From Photorhabdus caribbeanensis (GTDB lineage Bacteria; Pseudomonadota; Gammaproteobacteria; Enterobacterales; Enterobacteriaceae), in contig NZ_RCWB01000013.1 in the NCBI RefSeq assembly GCF_018448885.1, positions 53,556 through 117,555 on the forward strand: 64,000 nt of DNA, read 5' to 3'. Under the pieces are notes generated by a model. That model saw only the letters and a program-made list of their open reading frames with translations. It made no database searches and had not been told where the DNA came from. The position numbers were made by a program, and so were the translations under genes. Position 1 is the stretch's first letter, and every line of letters starts with the position of its first letter. Shown here piece by piece: positions 40,063 through 49,277 of this stretch.

Positions 40063-40636
40063 TAATTTCAGACCCCAGAGCAGAGAATAGGTTGATTGTC
40101 AGACGGAGTGCCTGACAACTAGAAACCCATCCAGTAGATGAGACAGATAGTAAGGCTCTATTATAGCCCTATTAGTGATAAAAATGGCAGGCTGCTGAAC
40201 TTCCGCCCCTGAAAGCTCTGCTATATTAATTAAAATTTAGGATAAGTAGAAAATTCTGTCCGAATGCAATGCAATATTTAAGCAAGTGATGCTATCTATA
40301 TTTTCACTGATCATCATAAGTAATACTTACGAATAGCCAATAAATAAAAGTTACGAAATTAAGAAAGGCATTAAACGATCACTTAGATATACAAGCCCTT
40401 ATGTTGATGTTTACCAAATCACTAATCAGAACCAAGGCTAAAACCTACTATGAAAAAATAATCAAAAGGAAAGATAGTAAGAGTGATACAAGAATTACCT
40501 AAACAATTAAGTAATATCGTTAAATAATACGTGTAAAAAATTAAAGGGATTAAGGAAGAAAAAAATCAAAAAAGCTGAAAAAAGTTGAAGACAGTTATTA
40601 AAAGTCTTCAACTTAAAATAAAGAAAAACTAAGCTT
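40063..40636. other. AT-rich region between rlmJ and hcp
   Basis: About 570 AT-rich bases with no supported gene. The left end holds the rlmJ promoter. The change from core genes to the secretion locus lies here. No tRNA or repeat end was found. Confidence 0.45.
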
Positions 40637-40669
40637 TTCAGCCAATGAAGAGATATTTTATTGGCTGAA
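40637..40669 (-). terminator. Terminator of hcp
   Basis: TTCAGCCAAT and ATTGGCTGAA form a 10-base-pair stem with a 13-base loop; on the minus strand it is followed by AAAAGCTTAGTTTTTC. It lies just after the hcp stop. Confidence 0.7.
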
Positions 40670-40684
40670 TGATTATATTACCTA

Positions 40685-41203
40685 TCAGGCAACAATAGGC
40701 GCACGCCAATCATCTGCGCCGGAAGTCCCTGCGGTTGTATGTTCCCAGTTAATCTTACGATAAGACAGAGAAACACGAACCAACTGAGTAAATTCAGCTT
40801 TTGTTGGGTCTTGGCAATGAGGCATATTGCAATCAATGTCGATAATAGTGGCATCTTCCAACTGCGTCGTGAAGAAATGCTCTTGTTTCCCTTCAACAGA
40901 AGTGCGATACCACTTCAGTACTACACTCGTCAGCATTTCACCCGAAGCCAATGCGTTATAAAGCAATGGAACAGATTTATTTAATGCAACTGTAAAACGG
41001 AATGGTTTATGAGCACGCTGACCTGAAGGCTGACCTGATTGAGGATCAGTTGGAACGGTGACGACATGATCAAATGCTTGAACCAGCATTTCATCTTCGT
41101 GGCCTTGAACGTAGATATTACCCACTGATTCAGCAGTGAATGAACCCGCAGTAATATTACCCTGTGTTTTTCCAGTGATGGAAATATAACATGGAGTTGG
41201 CAT
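40685..41203 (-). CDS. hcp: Hcp (TssD), type VI secretion tube protein
   Basis: Hexameric ring protein that stacks into the inner tube of the type VI apparatus and is shot out with VgrG. The 172-residue protein starts MPTPCYISITGKTQG and shows the family pattern GHEDEMLVQAFDHVV near residue 36 and RFTVALNKSVPLLYNAL near 69, HFFTTQLEDATI near 109. It is transcribed away from the tss operon, with AAAGGA before the ATG. No extra C-terminal domain. Confidence 0.96.
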   Translation of the reverse strand: MPTPCYISITGKTQGNITAGSFTAESVGNIYVQGHEDEMLVQAFDHVVTVPTDPQSGQPSGQRAHKPFRFTVALNKSVPLLYNALASGEMLTSVVLKWYRTSVEGKQEHFFTTQLEDATIIDIDCNMPHCQDPTKAEFTQLVRVSLSYRKINWEHTTAGTSGADDWRAPIVA

Positions 41204-42105
41204 AAAAATATCCTTTGTAGAGATTGAGTCAACATTAAGGTAGCGCTCATATTAATTTCAACAGTGATTATTTCATCTTGAGAAAGATCACTTATAAATA
41301 CACTGAACGCTAAAACGAATAATAAATACCAACCGGCTCGTTTCAAAATAAAATCTAAATTGCAAAATTATCACTCCATCACCAACAAATAAAAATATTA
41401 TAATAAATGCCATTTTAAAAAATAACTTTACAATTTTTTTAATTCACAGAACAATTAACTGTTTATTCTGATCTAATTTAAAGTCGTAATGACATATCTA
41501 TATGAAATAAAACATTTTTAATGATTGCCACCTAAATTATACTTTGGGCAATTAAAAATTGAGAGCTGGATCAAAAAATTCAGCTTCTTCACTTAGTTAA
41601 TAACTAAATTAATATTTTCAATATGAAACTAACTCCAAGATGTAAACAAAAATACATTTAGAAATACTTTGTTACACAATGAAACAAAAAATCATCTTTT
41701 AGTGTTTATATAGAGTACTTTAATTAAGCAAGGGATTAAAAAACCATCAAAACGTAACTTGCTGCCAAATAAAATAAAATCATCAAAAAGCTAAACAGAT
41801 GGGCATATCTACACATATTTTAGCTTTACAATAAAAAAACAAAATGCGAAACTCCACTTTGCAGAACACATCTATATTGATGCTATTGCTCGATAAGTAA
41901 GAATATTCTGAATTTCGTATTTATCTATATGCTCATAGAAAGTCAGCTTACTATCCAATTCAACACAGTGAATCTCCCGTTTCTTAATCCGGGGGAATTT
42001 TATGTTCTCCGGCACATATAGGTAGGTATCAAGGGCAACTCTCTCATCAATATTGTTATCAGATAATTCCTAATTGCCTAATTGTATTACCCAAAGGATT
42101 TTAAT
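41204..42105. other. Divergent control region of hcp and the tss operon
   Basis: About 900 strongly AT-rich bases with no supported gene. It carries the promoters for hcp and tssB; the length and composition suggest a silenced, H-NS-type control region. I found no convincing sigma-54 site (GG-N10-GC). Confidence 0.45.
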
Positions 42106-42603
42106 ATGAGTAAAAATAGTTCAGGTAGCGTAGCGCCAAAAGAAAGGATTAATATCAAATACGTTCCGAATACCGGTGATCAGGTAGCCGAAATTGAATT
42201 ACCTCTCAACCTGCTTATCGTCGGCGACCTTAAAGGAACAAAAGAAGATATGCCAATCGAAGAACGGCAAGCTGTTTCTGTGCACAAAAATAACTTTAAT
42301 GCCGTGATGAATGAAGCCAATATCAATCTCACTTTTAGTGTCCCCAATCGCCTCAACGATAATAACGGAGATGACCTGCCGATTAACCTGGAAATAAAAT
42401 CACTCAATGATTTCTCACCCGACAACGTAGCGAAGAAAGTGCCTGAATTAAATAAACTTTTAGAGCTACGTGAAGCGCTTGTCGCACTAAAAGGGCCATT
42501 AGGAAATATTCCAGCATTCCGTACCCGCTTACAGGAATTATTGGGTGATGAGAAAGTCCGCGAACAACTTCTAAAAGAACTTGAAATCGTCAATCAAAAG
42601 TAA
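42106..42603 (+). CDS. tssB: TssB (VipA), contractile sheath small subunit
   Basis: Forms the contractile sheath with TssC. The 165-residue product has the family start (VAPKERINIKYVPNTGD) and PLNLLIVGDLKG near residue 35, then the Val-Pro-Glu-Leu-Asn-Lys-Leu-Leu-Glu-Leu helix that interlocks with TssC and is recognised by ClpV. Chosen start has AAAGGATTTTAAT upstream; an earlier in-frame codon adds eight residues without support. First gene of the operon. Confidence 0.95.
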   Translation: MSKNSSGSVAPKERINIKYVPNTGDQVAEIELPLNLLIVGDLKGTKEDMPIEERQAVSVHKNNFNAVMNEANINLTFSVPNRLNDNNGDDLPINLEIKSLNDFSPDNVAKKVPELNKLLELREALVALKGPLGNIPAFRTRLQELLGDEKVREQLLKELEIVNQK

Positions 42604-42626
42604 TTGACTGAAAAGGAGTTTTTAAC

Positions 42627-44105
42627 ATGTCCTTGCATGAAGAGAGCAGTACAACATTAACCCCAGGGTCCACGACCTCTTTGCTTGACGAGATTATGTC
42701 TCAGGCAAGAATGACGCCGGAAAATGATGGCTACCACATCGCAAAACAGGGTGTAGCCGCTTTTATCAGCAGCATTTTGGATACCGGTACTAGCGAAGAA
42801 CCTGTCAACAAGCTTGTTGTTGATAGAATGATTGTTGAGCTTGATAAAACACTCAGCACTCAAGTTGATGAAATTATGCATGCCAAAGAGTTCCAAGAGC
42901 TGGAATCATCATGGCGTTCACTGAAATTGCTGGTTGATCGTACCGATTTCCGTGAAAACATCAAAATCAACATCATCCACGCGACCAAAGAAGAGTTACT
43001 AGAAGATTTCGAATTTTCACCAGAAATCATCCAATCAGGCTTATACAAACATGTCTATTCAACAGGTTATGGCCAGTTTGGTGGTGAACCGGTCGCTGCG
43101 GTCATCGGTAACTATGCATTCAGCAATAGTTCACCCGATATCAAACTAATGCAATACGTCAGTGCGGTTGGCGCAATGGCTCACGCGCCATTCCTCTCTT
43201 CCGTTTCACCTGATTTCTTTGGTATCAGCAGCTTCACCGAGTTGCCAGCGATTAAGGATCTGAAATCTGTCTTCGAAGGTCCGGCACACACTAAATGGCG
43301 TTCACTGCGCGAATCGGAGGATTCACGTTACCTCGGTCTGACAGCGCCGCGCTTCTTGTTGCGTCTACCTTATTCAACCGTCGAAAACCCAATTAAAAAC
43401 TTTAACTATCAGGAAGATGTCAGCAAAGATCACGAACATTTCCTATGGGGTAATACCGCTTATCTGCTGGCAACATGTTTGACTGACAGCTTCGCCAAAT
43501 ATCGCTGGTGCCCAAATATTATCGGCCCGCAAAGCGGGGGGACTGTCAGCGATCTACCGGTTCACCTATTCGAAGCAATGGGACAGATCCAAGCCAAGAT
43601 CCCAACAGAAGTTTTAGTTACCGATCGTCGTGAATTCGAATTGGCGGAAGAGGGCTTTATCACCCTGACAATGCGTAAAGGCAGTGACAACGCTGCATTC
43701 TTCTCTGCTAACTCAGTTCAGAAGCCAAAAGTTTTCCCGAATACTCGCGAAGGGAAAATGGCTGAAACCAACTACAAACTGGGTACTCAACTGCCCTATA
43801 TGTTCATCATCAACCGTCTTGCACACTACATCAAAGTGTTGCAGCGCGAGCAGATTGGTTCCTGGAAAGAGCGTCAGGATTTGGAGCGTGAACTGAACAC
43901 CTGGCTGAAACAGTACATTGCTGATCAGGAAAATCCACCGACAGATGTCCGTAGCCGTCGCCCTCTGCGTTCTGCCCAAATTCAGGTTTTGGATGTGGAA
44001 GGAGATCCAGGCTGGTATCAAGTGGCAATGCAAGTTCGCCCTCATTTTAAATATATGGGAGCTAGCTTTGAGTTGTCATTGGTAGGTCGCTTGGATAAGG
44101 AGTAA
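42627..44105 (+). CDS. tssC: TssC (VipB), contractile sheath large subunit
   Basis: Large sheath protein, 492 residues. Conserved parts are ELESSWRSLKLLVDRTDF near residue 90, FSEVGAMAHAPFLSSVSP-type sequence near 180 (VGAMAHAPFLSSVSP) and RFLLRLPYS near 245; the C-terminus ends in the HFKYMGASFELSLVGRLDKE sheath handshake region. AAGGAG ribosome site. 23 bases after tssB. Confidence 0.96.
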   Translation: MSLHEESSTTLTPGSTTSLLDEIMSQARMTPENDGYHIAKQGVAAFISSILDTGTSEEPVNKLVVDRMIVELDKTLSTQVDEIMHAKEFQELESSWRSLKLLVDRTDFRENIKINIIHATKEELLEDFEFSPEIIQSGLYKHVYSTGYGQFGGEPVAAVIGNYAFSNSSPDIKLMQYVSAVGAMAHAPFLSSVSPDFFGISSFTELPAIKDLKSVFEGPAHTKWRSLRESEDSRYLGLTAPRFLLRLPYSTVENPIKNFNYQEDVSKDHEHFLWGNTAYLLATCLTDSFAKYRWCPNIIGPQSGGTVSDLPVHLFEAMGQIQAKIPTEVLVTDRREFELAEEGFITLTMRKGSDNAAFFSANSVQKPKVFPNTREGKMAETNYKLGTQLPYMFIINRLAHYIKVLQREQIGSWKERQDLERELNTWLKQYIADQENPPTDVRSRRPLRSAQIQVLDVEGDPGWYQVAMQVRPHFKYMGASFELSLVGRLDKE

Positions 44106-44111
44106 TGAGTT

Positions 44112-44552
44112 ATGGCTGCGCTGTACAGTTGGAATAGAGAAGGTTCTGCCAGCTTGTTCGAGCGTATTCAGGGGAAGAACTCCGGTTCTTCCCGCCAATC
44201 AAGAATGCGTGAGCTGCTCAATTCCATAAAACGGCACCTGAACCATGTTCTCAATACTCATCCTGGTGCCTGTCAGAGTGCGGTTGATCTTGGCGTTATT
44301 GATCTCAATGACGCCACAACCACAGCAACTGACTTTAAACAGAGTATTGAGCAAGCGATAGAGCATTGCATCACAAATTATGAACCAAGAATATCGTCAG
44401 TCACGGTCAGTGCAATCCATGATGATAGTGATCCGCTGCTGTTACGTTTTCACATCAGTGCGCAGGTATCCCTGGATGATATTCATGACGCTGTTGAATT
44501 TAACATTCAACTGGATAACAACCGGCGTTATTGCCTAGAGAGGACTCAATAA
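44112..44552 (+). CDS. tssE: TssE, baseplate protein (gp25-like)
   Basis: Baseplate wedge component related to phage T4 gp25, 146 residues. Starts SLFERIQG near residue 13; the gp25-like core runs from LLNSIKRHLNHVLNTHPGAC to the end, with the typical HPGACQSAVDLGVIDLND pattern. Lies six bases after tssC. Confidence 0.92.
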   Translation: MAALYSWNREGSASLFERIQGKNSGSSRQSRMRELLNSIKRHLNHVLNTHPGACQSAVDLGVIDLNDATTTATDFKQSIEQAIEHCITNYEPRISSVTVSAIHDDSDPLLLRFHISAQVSLDDIHDAVEFNIQLDNNRRYCLERTQ

Positions 44553-44553
44553 A

Positions 44554-46401
44554 ATGTCACTTGAAAAATATTTTAGAGAGGAATTGGATTACCTTAGGCA
44601 ATTGGGGCGACAAGCCGCAATTGAACATCCTCACCTCGCCTCATTTTTGTCTGAACAAGGCTCTGACCCGGATGTTGAGCGTTTACTAGAAGGATTTGCT
44701 TTTCTCACAGGTAATTTACGGGCAAAAATTGATGATGAATTCCCTGAGCTGACTCATGGATTGTTACACATGCTATGGCCAAATTACCTGCGGCCGACAC
44801 CGAGCATGACCATTATCCAATATACACCTGCCGATAATGCCATCACAAAAGCGACGCAGATCCCGCGTGGAACTCAAATCAAAAGCCGTCCGCTGACGGA
44901 TGATAGCGAAAATGATGAGGATGAAGATAATTACTTAAGCAATACCAATACTCAAAAAACAGGCCAAGACAATCATCGCTGTACTTTCACTTTATGCCGT
45001 GATGTTTGGCTGTTTCCGATGTCTATCCGGGACATTTCGGTCAATAATAGTAATGAGCAGGGTGTCATCGGTCTGAATTTCACCTCAAAAACAGAACTTA
45101 ACTTACAAGAACTGCAACTTGATAAACTGCGTTTTTATCTAAGCGGCGATGATTACAGCAGTACACAACTCTATTTCTGGCTCAGTTATTACCTTGAAGA
45201 TGCAAAACTTGTTGTAGGCGATACCACGATTTCATTACCGGATTTTGACTTCGTTCCAGTGGGTTTTAATCGGGAGGACGCCCTATTACCTTACCCGAAA
45301 AATGCCTATATGGGTTATCGCGTCTTACAAGAGTACTTCTGTTTTTCCGAAGGTTTTCTGTTTTTCGATGTCACTGGCATCCCTAAATTACCGGCAAATC
45401 TTAAAGCCACAGATTTCACGCTAAATCTCTACTTCTCAGAAGCTCTGCCGCCAGAAATCAAAATCCGTCAGGATACTTTTCGGTTGCATTGTGTTCCGGC
45501 AATCAACCTCTTTCCAATGGATGGTGAAGTTATTCAGTTAAATGGCAGCCAGTCTGAATATCCATTAAGAGCGAGTTATAGCCATCCTGATCGCTACGAT
45601 ATTTTCTCTATTGATAAAGTAGAAAGCTGGCTAGTCGGGCCTGATGGTAAACCTAAACTAAGCCGCGATGGTAGACGATCTTATGTGCCATTCGAAAGTT
45701 TTCACCATCAAATCGAACATGAAAGCGAACTCAATACTCGCTATTTTCGTATCAGAATCAAGGAATCCCCATTTCGCAAAGGGCTTGAGCATTACATCTC
45801 TTTTGTCCGTGGTGATGAATCTCAACTTCTATTAAGTGAGGAAAATGTCTCTATTCAACTGACGTGCACCAATCGCGAACTGCCACTACAACTCCGGGTA
45901 GGTGATATTGATTACCCTTTATCGGGAAGCTCGTCATTTGCGACATTCCGCAACATAACCCGCCCATCCGTTCCACTCTATCCATTGATGAGCGGTGAGT
46001 ATCACTGGTCGCTTATTTCCAATATGTCACTGAACTATATGACATTATTGGACAAAGACGCACTAAAGGCGGTACTAAGAACTTACGATCTCCCCAGCCG
46101 ATATAACCGACAATCCTCACGCTCATCCCAAAAACGGCTAGATGCAATTGAACGGATTGAAACGAGGCAAATAGACCGACTATTTAAAGGTCTCCCGGTA
46201 CGTGGTTCGGAATCAACATTGTATATCCGGCAACAGGCTTTCTGTTCTGAAGGCGAGCTTTATCTGTTCTGCAACATACTGTCACGCTTTTTTGCCTTAT
46301 ATGCCAGCGTTAACTCCTTCCACATGTTGAAGGTGATCAATTTAGATAATCAGGAATGTTATCAATGGCCGGAACAGACAGGTCAACATGCGTTGATGTA
46401 A
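44554..46401 (+). CDS. tssF: TssF (VasA), baseplate protein
   Basis: Baseplate wedge protein, 615 residues. It begins with the family pattern YFREELDYLRQLGRQAAIEHP and DPDVERLLEGFAFLTGNLRAKIDDEFPELT near residue 45, then a long beta-rich region; SEGFLFFDVTG is near 267. Overlaps tssG by about 37 bases and follows tssE by one base. Confidence 0.95.
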   Translation: MSLEKYFREELDYLRQLGRQAAIEHPHLASFLSEQGSDPDVERLLEGFAFLTGNLRAKIDDEFPELTHGLLHMLWPNYLRPTPSMTIIQYTPADNAITKATQIPRGTQIKSRPLTDDSENDEDEDNYLSNTNTQKTGQDNHRCTFTLCRDVWLFPMSIRDISVNNSNEQGVIGLNFTSKTELNLQELQLDKLRFYLSGDDYSSTQLYFWLSYYLEDAKLVVGDTTISLPDFDFVPVGFNREDALLPYPKNAYMGYRVLQEYFCFSEGFLFFDVTGIPKLPANLKATDFTLNLYFSEALPPEIKIRQDTFRLHCVPAINLFPMDGEVIQLNGSQSEYPLRASYSHPDRYDIFSIDKVESWLVGPDGKPKLSRDGRRSYVPFESFHHQIEHESELNTRYFRIRIKESPFRKGLEHYISFVRGDESQLLLSEENVSIQLTCTNRELPLQLRVGDIDYPLSGSSSFATFRNITRPSVPLYPLMSGEYHWSLISNMSLNYMTLLDKDALKAVLRTYDLPSRYNRQSSRSSQKRLDAIERIETRQIDRLFKGLPVRGSESTLYIRQQAFCSEGELYLFCNILSRFFALYASVNSFHMLKVINLDNQECYQWPEQTGQHALM

Positions 46402-47417
46402 CGAGTGAAAACTCGCCACAAAATCAGATATTAGATGTGTCAAGGTATAACTTTCATCAATTGGTCGAATTGTTCAACCGATTGGCGGTAGCGTGGGAAA
46501 AAACTGGGCAAACCAACCGTCCGGACCGTGAAGCAATTCAGTTTAAATCCAGCGCCAGCCTGGCTTTCCCAACCAGAGATATTGTCTCTGCGAAACGTTC
46601 TAAGGAGGGACGTTTCCAGGTGGAAGTCTCTTTTCTGGGGCTACATGGCAGCCAATCGCCTATGCCAGGTTATTACCTTGATTCGTTGGCATGGGAAGAC
46701 GCCCAGGGTGAAAATCGACTGACTAACTTCCTTAATATCTTCAATCACAGCTCTATTGTCATGCTCCATCAGATCTGGCGGAAATACCGTTATTACATCT
46801 GTTTTGACAAAAACGGACAAGACGATTTTTCTCAGCGTATGTTTGCTTTGGTGGGACTTGGCAGTAATGTGAACCGTTCTCATTTAAATATCAACCATAG
46901 CAAAATGCTGGCCTATGCCGGCTTATTAGCCAGCCCCGGTCGATCACCGGAAGTGATATGCAGCTTGGTTTCACACTGTTTTGATCTACCGGATGTTACG
47001 GTACACGGCTGGCAAATCAGAAAAATCGCTATCGAGCCATCACAGCAAAACCGTTTGGGTGGAATGCTGAAAATAAGGGGACAGAAACAAAAAGTTAAAC
47101 AGTCTGTAGTAGGAAAAAACTTTTTCCTCGGTTCATGGGTGAGAAGCTGTAATAGTAAATTTATTTTATGTATCAATAATCTCTCTCGTGAACACTTCTT
47201 GTCATTTCTCCCAGACGGCAAGAATTTCCTGCCATTGGTAATGTTTCTCTGTTTTGTCCTGCGTGATCAGATGGCTTGGGATCTGCGTCTTGGATTGGCC
47301 GAAAACCAAGCGGGCGGCATGGTACTTGGCACGAAATTAAACAATAACCTGGGGTGGACCAGCTTTCTTGGCGAGCCGGAAAAGAAACCCTTTATCACGA
47401 TTTCAGTGAATGGATAA
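46365..47417 (+). CDS. tssG: TssG (VasB), baseplate protein
   Basis: Baseplate wedge protein that forms the TssF2-TssG core, 350 residues. Family patterns are FKSSASLAFPTRDI near residue 60, SFLGLHGSQSPMPGYYLD near 85 and NFLNIFNHSSIVMLHQIWRKYRY near 112. I chose the second ATG, with CAGGAATGTT upstream; the gene begins inside tssF. Confidence 0.93.
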   Translation: MAGTDRSTCVDVTSENSPQNQILDVSRYNFHQLVELFNRLAVAWEKTGQTNRPDREAIQFKSSASLAFPTRDIVSAKRSKEGRFQVEVSFLGLHGSQSPMPGYYLDSLAWEDAQGENRLTNFLNIFNHSSIVMLHQIWRKYRYYICFDKNGQDDFSQRMFALVGLGSNVNRSHLNINHSKMLAYAGLLASPGRSPEVICSLVSHCFDLPDVTVHGWQIRKIAIEPSQQNRLGGMLKIRGQKQKVKQSVVGKNFFLGSWVRSCNSKFILCINNLSREHFLSFLPDGKNFLPLVMFLCFVLRDQMAWDLRLGLAENQAGGMVLGTKLNNNLGWTSFLGEPEKKPFITISVNG

Positions 47418-47422
47418 AGACG

Positions 47423-48709
47423 ATGGAAAAACAACAGCCAACTCTCTCATTACGAGTGATCAACAGCGATCAATTGGAAAGCGGCAAAGCGGCTAGCTGC
47501 CTATTCTCAACTCAAGGTGGCACAGTCGGCAGCAGTGAAAGCCATCTTTGGTCCGTTCAAGATCAACAAGGTAATATCAATCCATCACAATTTACTATCC
47601 AGTGGCGTGATGGTGCATTTTGCTTACAAATGATTGCGGGTCCCCTGTTTGTGAATCAGTCACCCTTGACTGCTGGTGCCGGTTTCATCCGCCTGCAACA
47701 AGCGGATGAAATTACCATTGGTAAACTGGTGATCAAAAGCTATATCAGTTTTTCCGACACAGATCGTATTGATCCAATGACAGTATCACCGGAATCACTG
47801 GTCTCCAGCTATAGCAATCCACTGGACGCTATGATGGAAAAAGATCCTGCTCAAGATTCCGCTTTCACTGATCATGGTTCTTTGGCCCCCACGATCAAAC
47901 ACGATTTCAGCCATGATCCACTCAAGGTTCTCGATAGCGAAAATCTGACCACTCTGGACCAGACGTCAGTGAGTAACGAGGTAGACCAAAGCCTGCAACA
48001 AGACCACTACCGCACCCCATTATTTTTCTCTTCCCTCTCAGATAACAGAGGCAATGCTATGGATCAGGATTTTGTTGATTTACCCGGTATCTCTTCGCCT
48101 TTTAATGAACAGTATCAGGACATGGAACAGCAACATGTTGCTATCACGCCATTGATGCGAGGGTTGAACACACAATTGCCTTTGCATAACAGCCAACAAG
48201 CTAACGACTTTCTGGAAGAAATGGGTAAAACCATGAAAGCGGCCATTGAAGGTCTACTGGTACTGCAACGTACACAGCATGGGCTGCGTGATAAACAATT
48301 GCGCCCTATTGAAGATAATCCGTTACGGCTGAACATGGATTACAACACCACCATGCAAGTGATGTTTGCGGATCAAAAAAGCCCAGTACATCTCTCTGCC
48401 CCTTCCGCTGTCGCTGAAAGCTTACATAACCTGCAATTGCATTATCAGGCTAACCGAATTGCGATCACTGCCGCCTTGAACACCATGCTGGATGCTTTCT
48501 CACCGGAACATCTACTGAGTCGTTTTGCCCAATACCGCCGCAGCAATGAAACACAGGAAAAAGATGCAACCTGGGCATGGGAAATGTACACCAGTTACTA
48601 CCGCGAGCTGGCTTCCAGTCGCCAACAGGGATTTGAAAAACTGTTCGGTGAAGTCTATGAACAAGCTTATGACCGCGCCCTGCGTCAAGGTTTAGAGGAT
48701 AGCCAGTAA
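47423..48709 (+). CDS. tagH: TagH/VasC-type FHA-domain protein
   Basis: A 428-residue T6SS accessory protein. Residues about 1-105 look like an FHA domain, which binds phosphothreonine (SLRVINSDQLESGKAASCLF, GGTVGSSESHLWSVQD, ITIGKLVIKSYI). The C-terminal part (near 250-425) is the TagH domain with a conserved FLEEMGKTMKAAIEGLL-type start. The kinase/phosphatase pair (PpkA/PppA) that acts with it in Pseudomonas is not in this cluster. It ends in TAATG with tssJ. Confidence 0.88.
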   Translation: MEKQQPTLSLRVINSDQLESGKAASCLFSTQGGTVGSSESHLWSVQDQQGNINPSQFTIQWRDGAFCLQMIAGPLFVNQSPLTAGAGFIRLQQADEITIGKLVIKSYISFSDTDRIDPMTVSPESLVSSYSNPLDAMMEKDPAQDSAFTDHGSLAPTIKHDFSHDPLKVLDSENLTTLDQTSVSNEVDQSLQQDHYRTPLFFSSLSDNRGNAMDQDFVDLPGISSPFNEQYQDMEQQHVAITPLMRGLNTQLPLHNSQQANDFLEEMGKTMKAAIEGLLVLQRTQHGLRDKQLRPIEDNPLRLNMDYNTTMQVMFADQKSPVHLSAPSAVAESLHNLQLHYQANRIAITAALNTMLDAFSPEHLLSRFAQYRRSNETQEKDATWAWEMYTSYYRELASSRQQGFEKLFGEVYEQAYDRALRQGLEDSQ

Positions 48710-49275
48710 TGAAGCGCTCCGGCGGTAATACCTCATGGTCCGGTAGTTATACCGTATGGTTTGTATTGCTGGCAGCGCTGATATTAAGCGGCTGTAGCAG
48801 TGCATGGCAAGCAACGAAGAAAGTCGGGCAGGTAGTCTGGGACCCATCAACTCCAGTTGGTCAACCCGCGGACTTACCTTCCACCGTCGCGATCACTTTG
48901 CTGGCAGAACCTGATATTAACCCCAATAAAAATGGAGAAGCCACTCCGGTTGAAATGCATCTGCTCTATCTCAGTGAAGATTCCCGTCTACTTGCCGCTG
49001 ATTATGACCAACTGGCGAGTGACAAGCTGGATAAAGCACTGGGGAAAAATTATATCGACCATCAGGATTACACCTTATTGCCGGGGCAGTACAAACCACT
49101 GCCAGTCATCCCGCTGGAAAAAAATAGCCGTTACATCGGCGTTATCGTTCGCTATGCCGATATTAATCAATCCGAATGGAAAAAGGTCATCCGTGTGAAA
49201 GACACAGGACAGCAATACCACATTCTGGTGCATATCAGAGCGAACGAAGTTGAACTTAGAAAAGAGGAGCAATAA
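48709..49275 (+). CDS. tssJ: TssJ (VasD), outer-membrane lipoprotein
   Basis: Outer-membrane anchor of the TssJLM complex, 188 residues. The lipobox LILSGCSS is at residues 23-30 after a hydrophobic stretch, so the mature protein starts at Cys28 or so. A beta-sandwich domain follows, with ITLLAEPDINPNKNGEATPVEMHLLYLS near 62. Overlaps tagH by one base. Confidence 0.94.
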   Translation: MKRSGGNTSWSGSYTVWFVLLAALILSGCSSAWQATKKVGQVVWDPSTPVGQPADLPSTVAITLLAEPDINPNKNGEATPVEMHLLYLSEDSRLLAADYDQLASDKLDKALGKNYIDHQDYTLLPGQYKPLPVIPLEKNSRYIGVIVRYADINQSEWKKVIRVKDTGQQYHILVHIRANEVELRKEEQ

Positions 49276-49277
49276 CT

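Noticed and set aside
41500..42105. Sigma-54 promoter before tssB or hcp
   Set aside because: I scanned for GG-N10-GC on both strands near both starts and found only partial matches.
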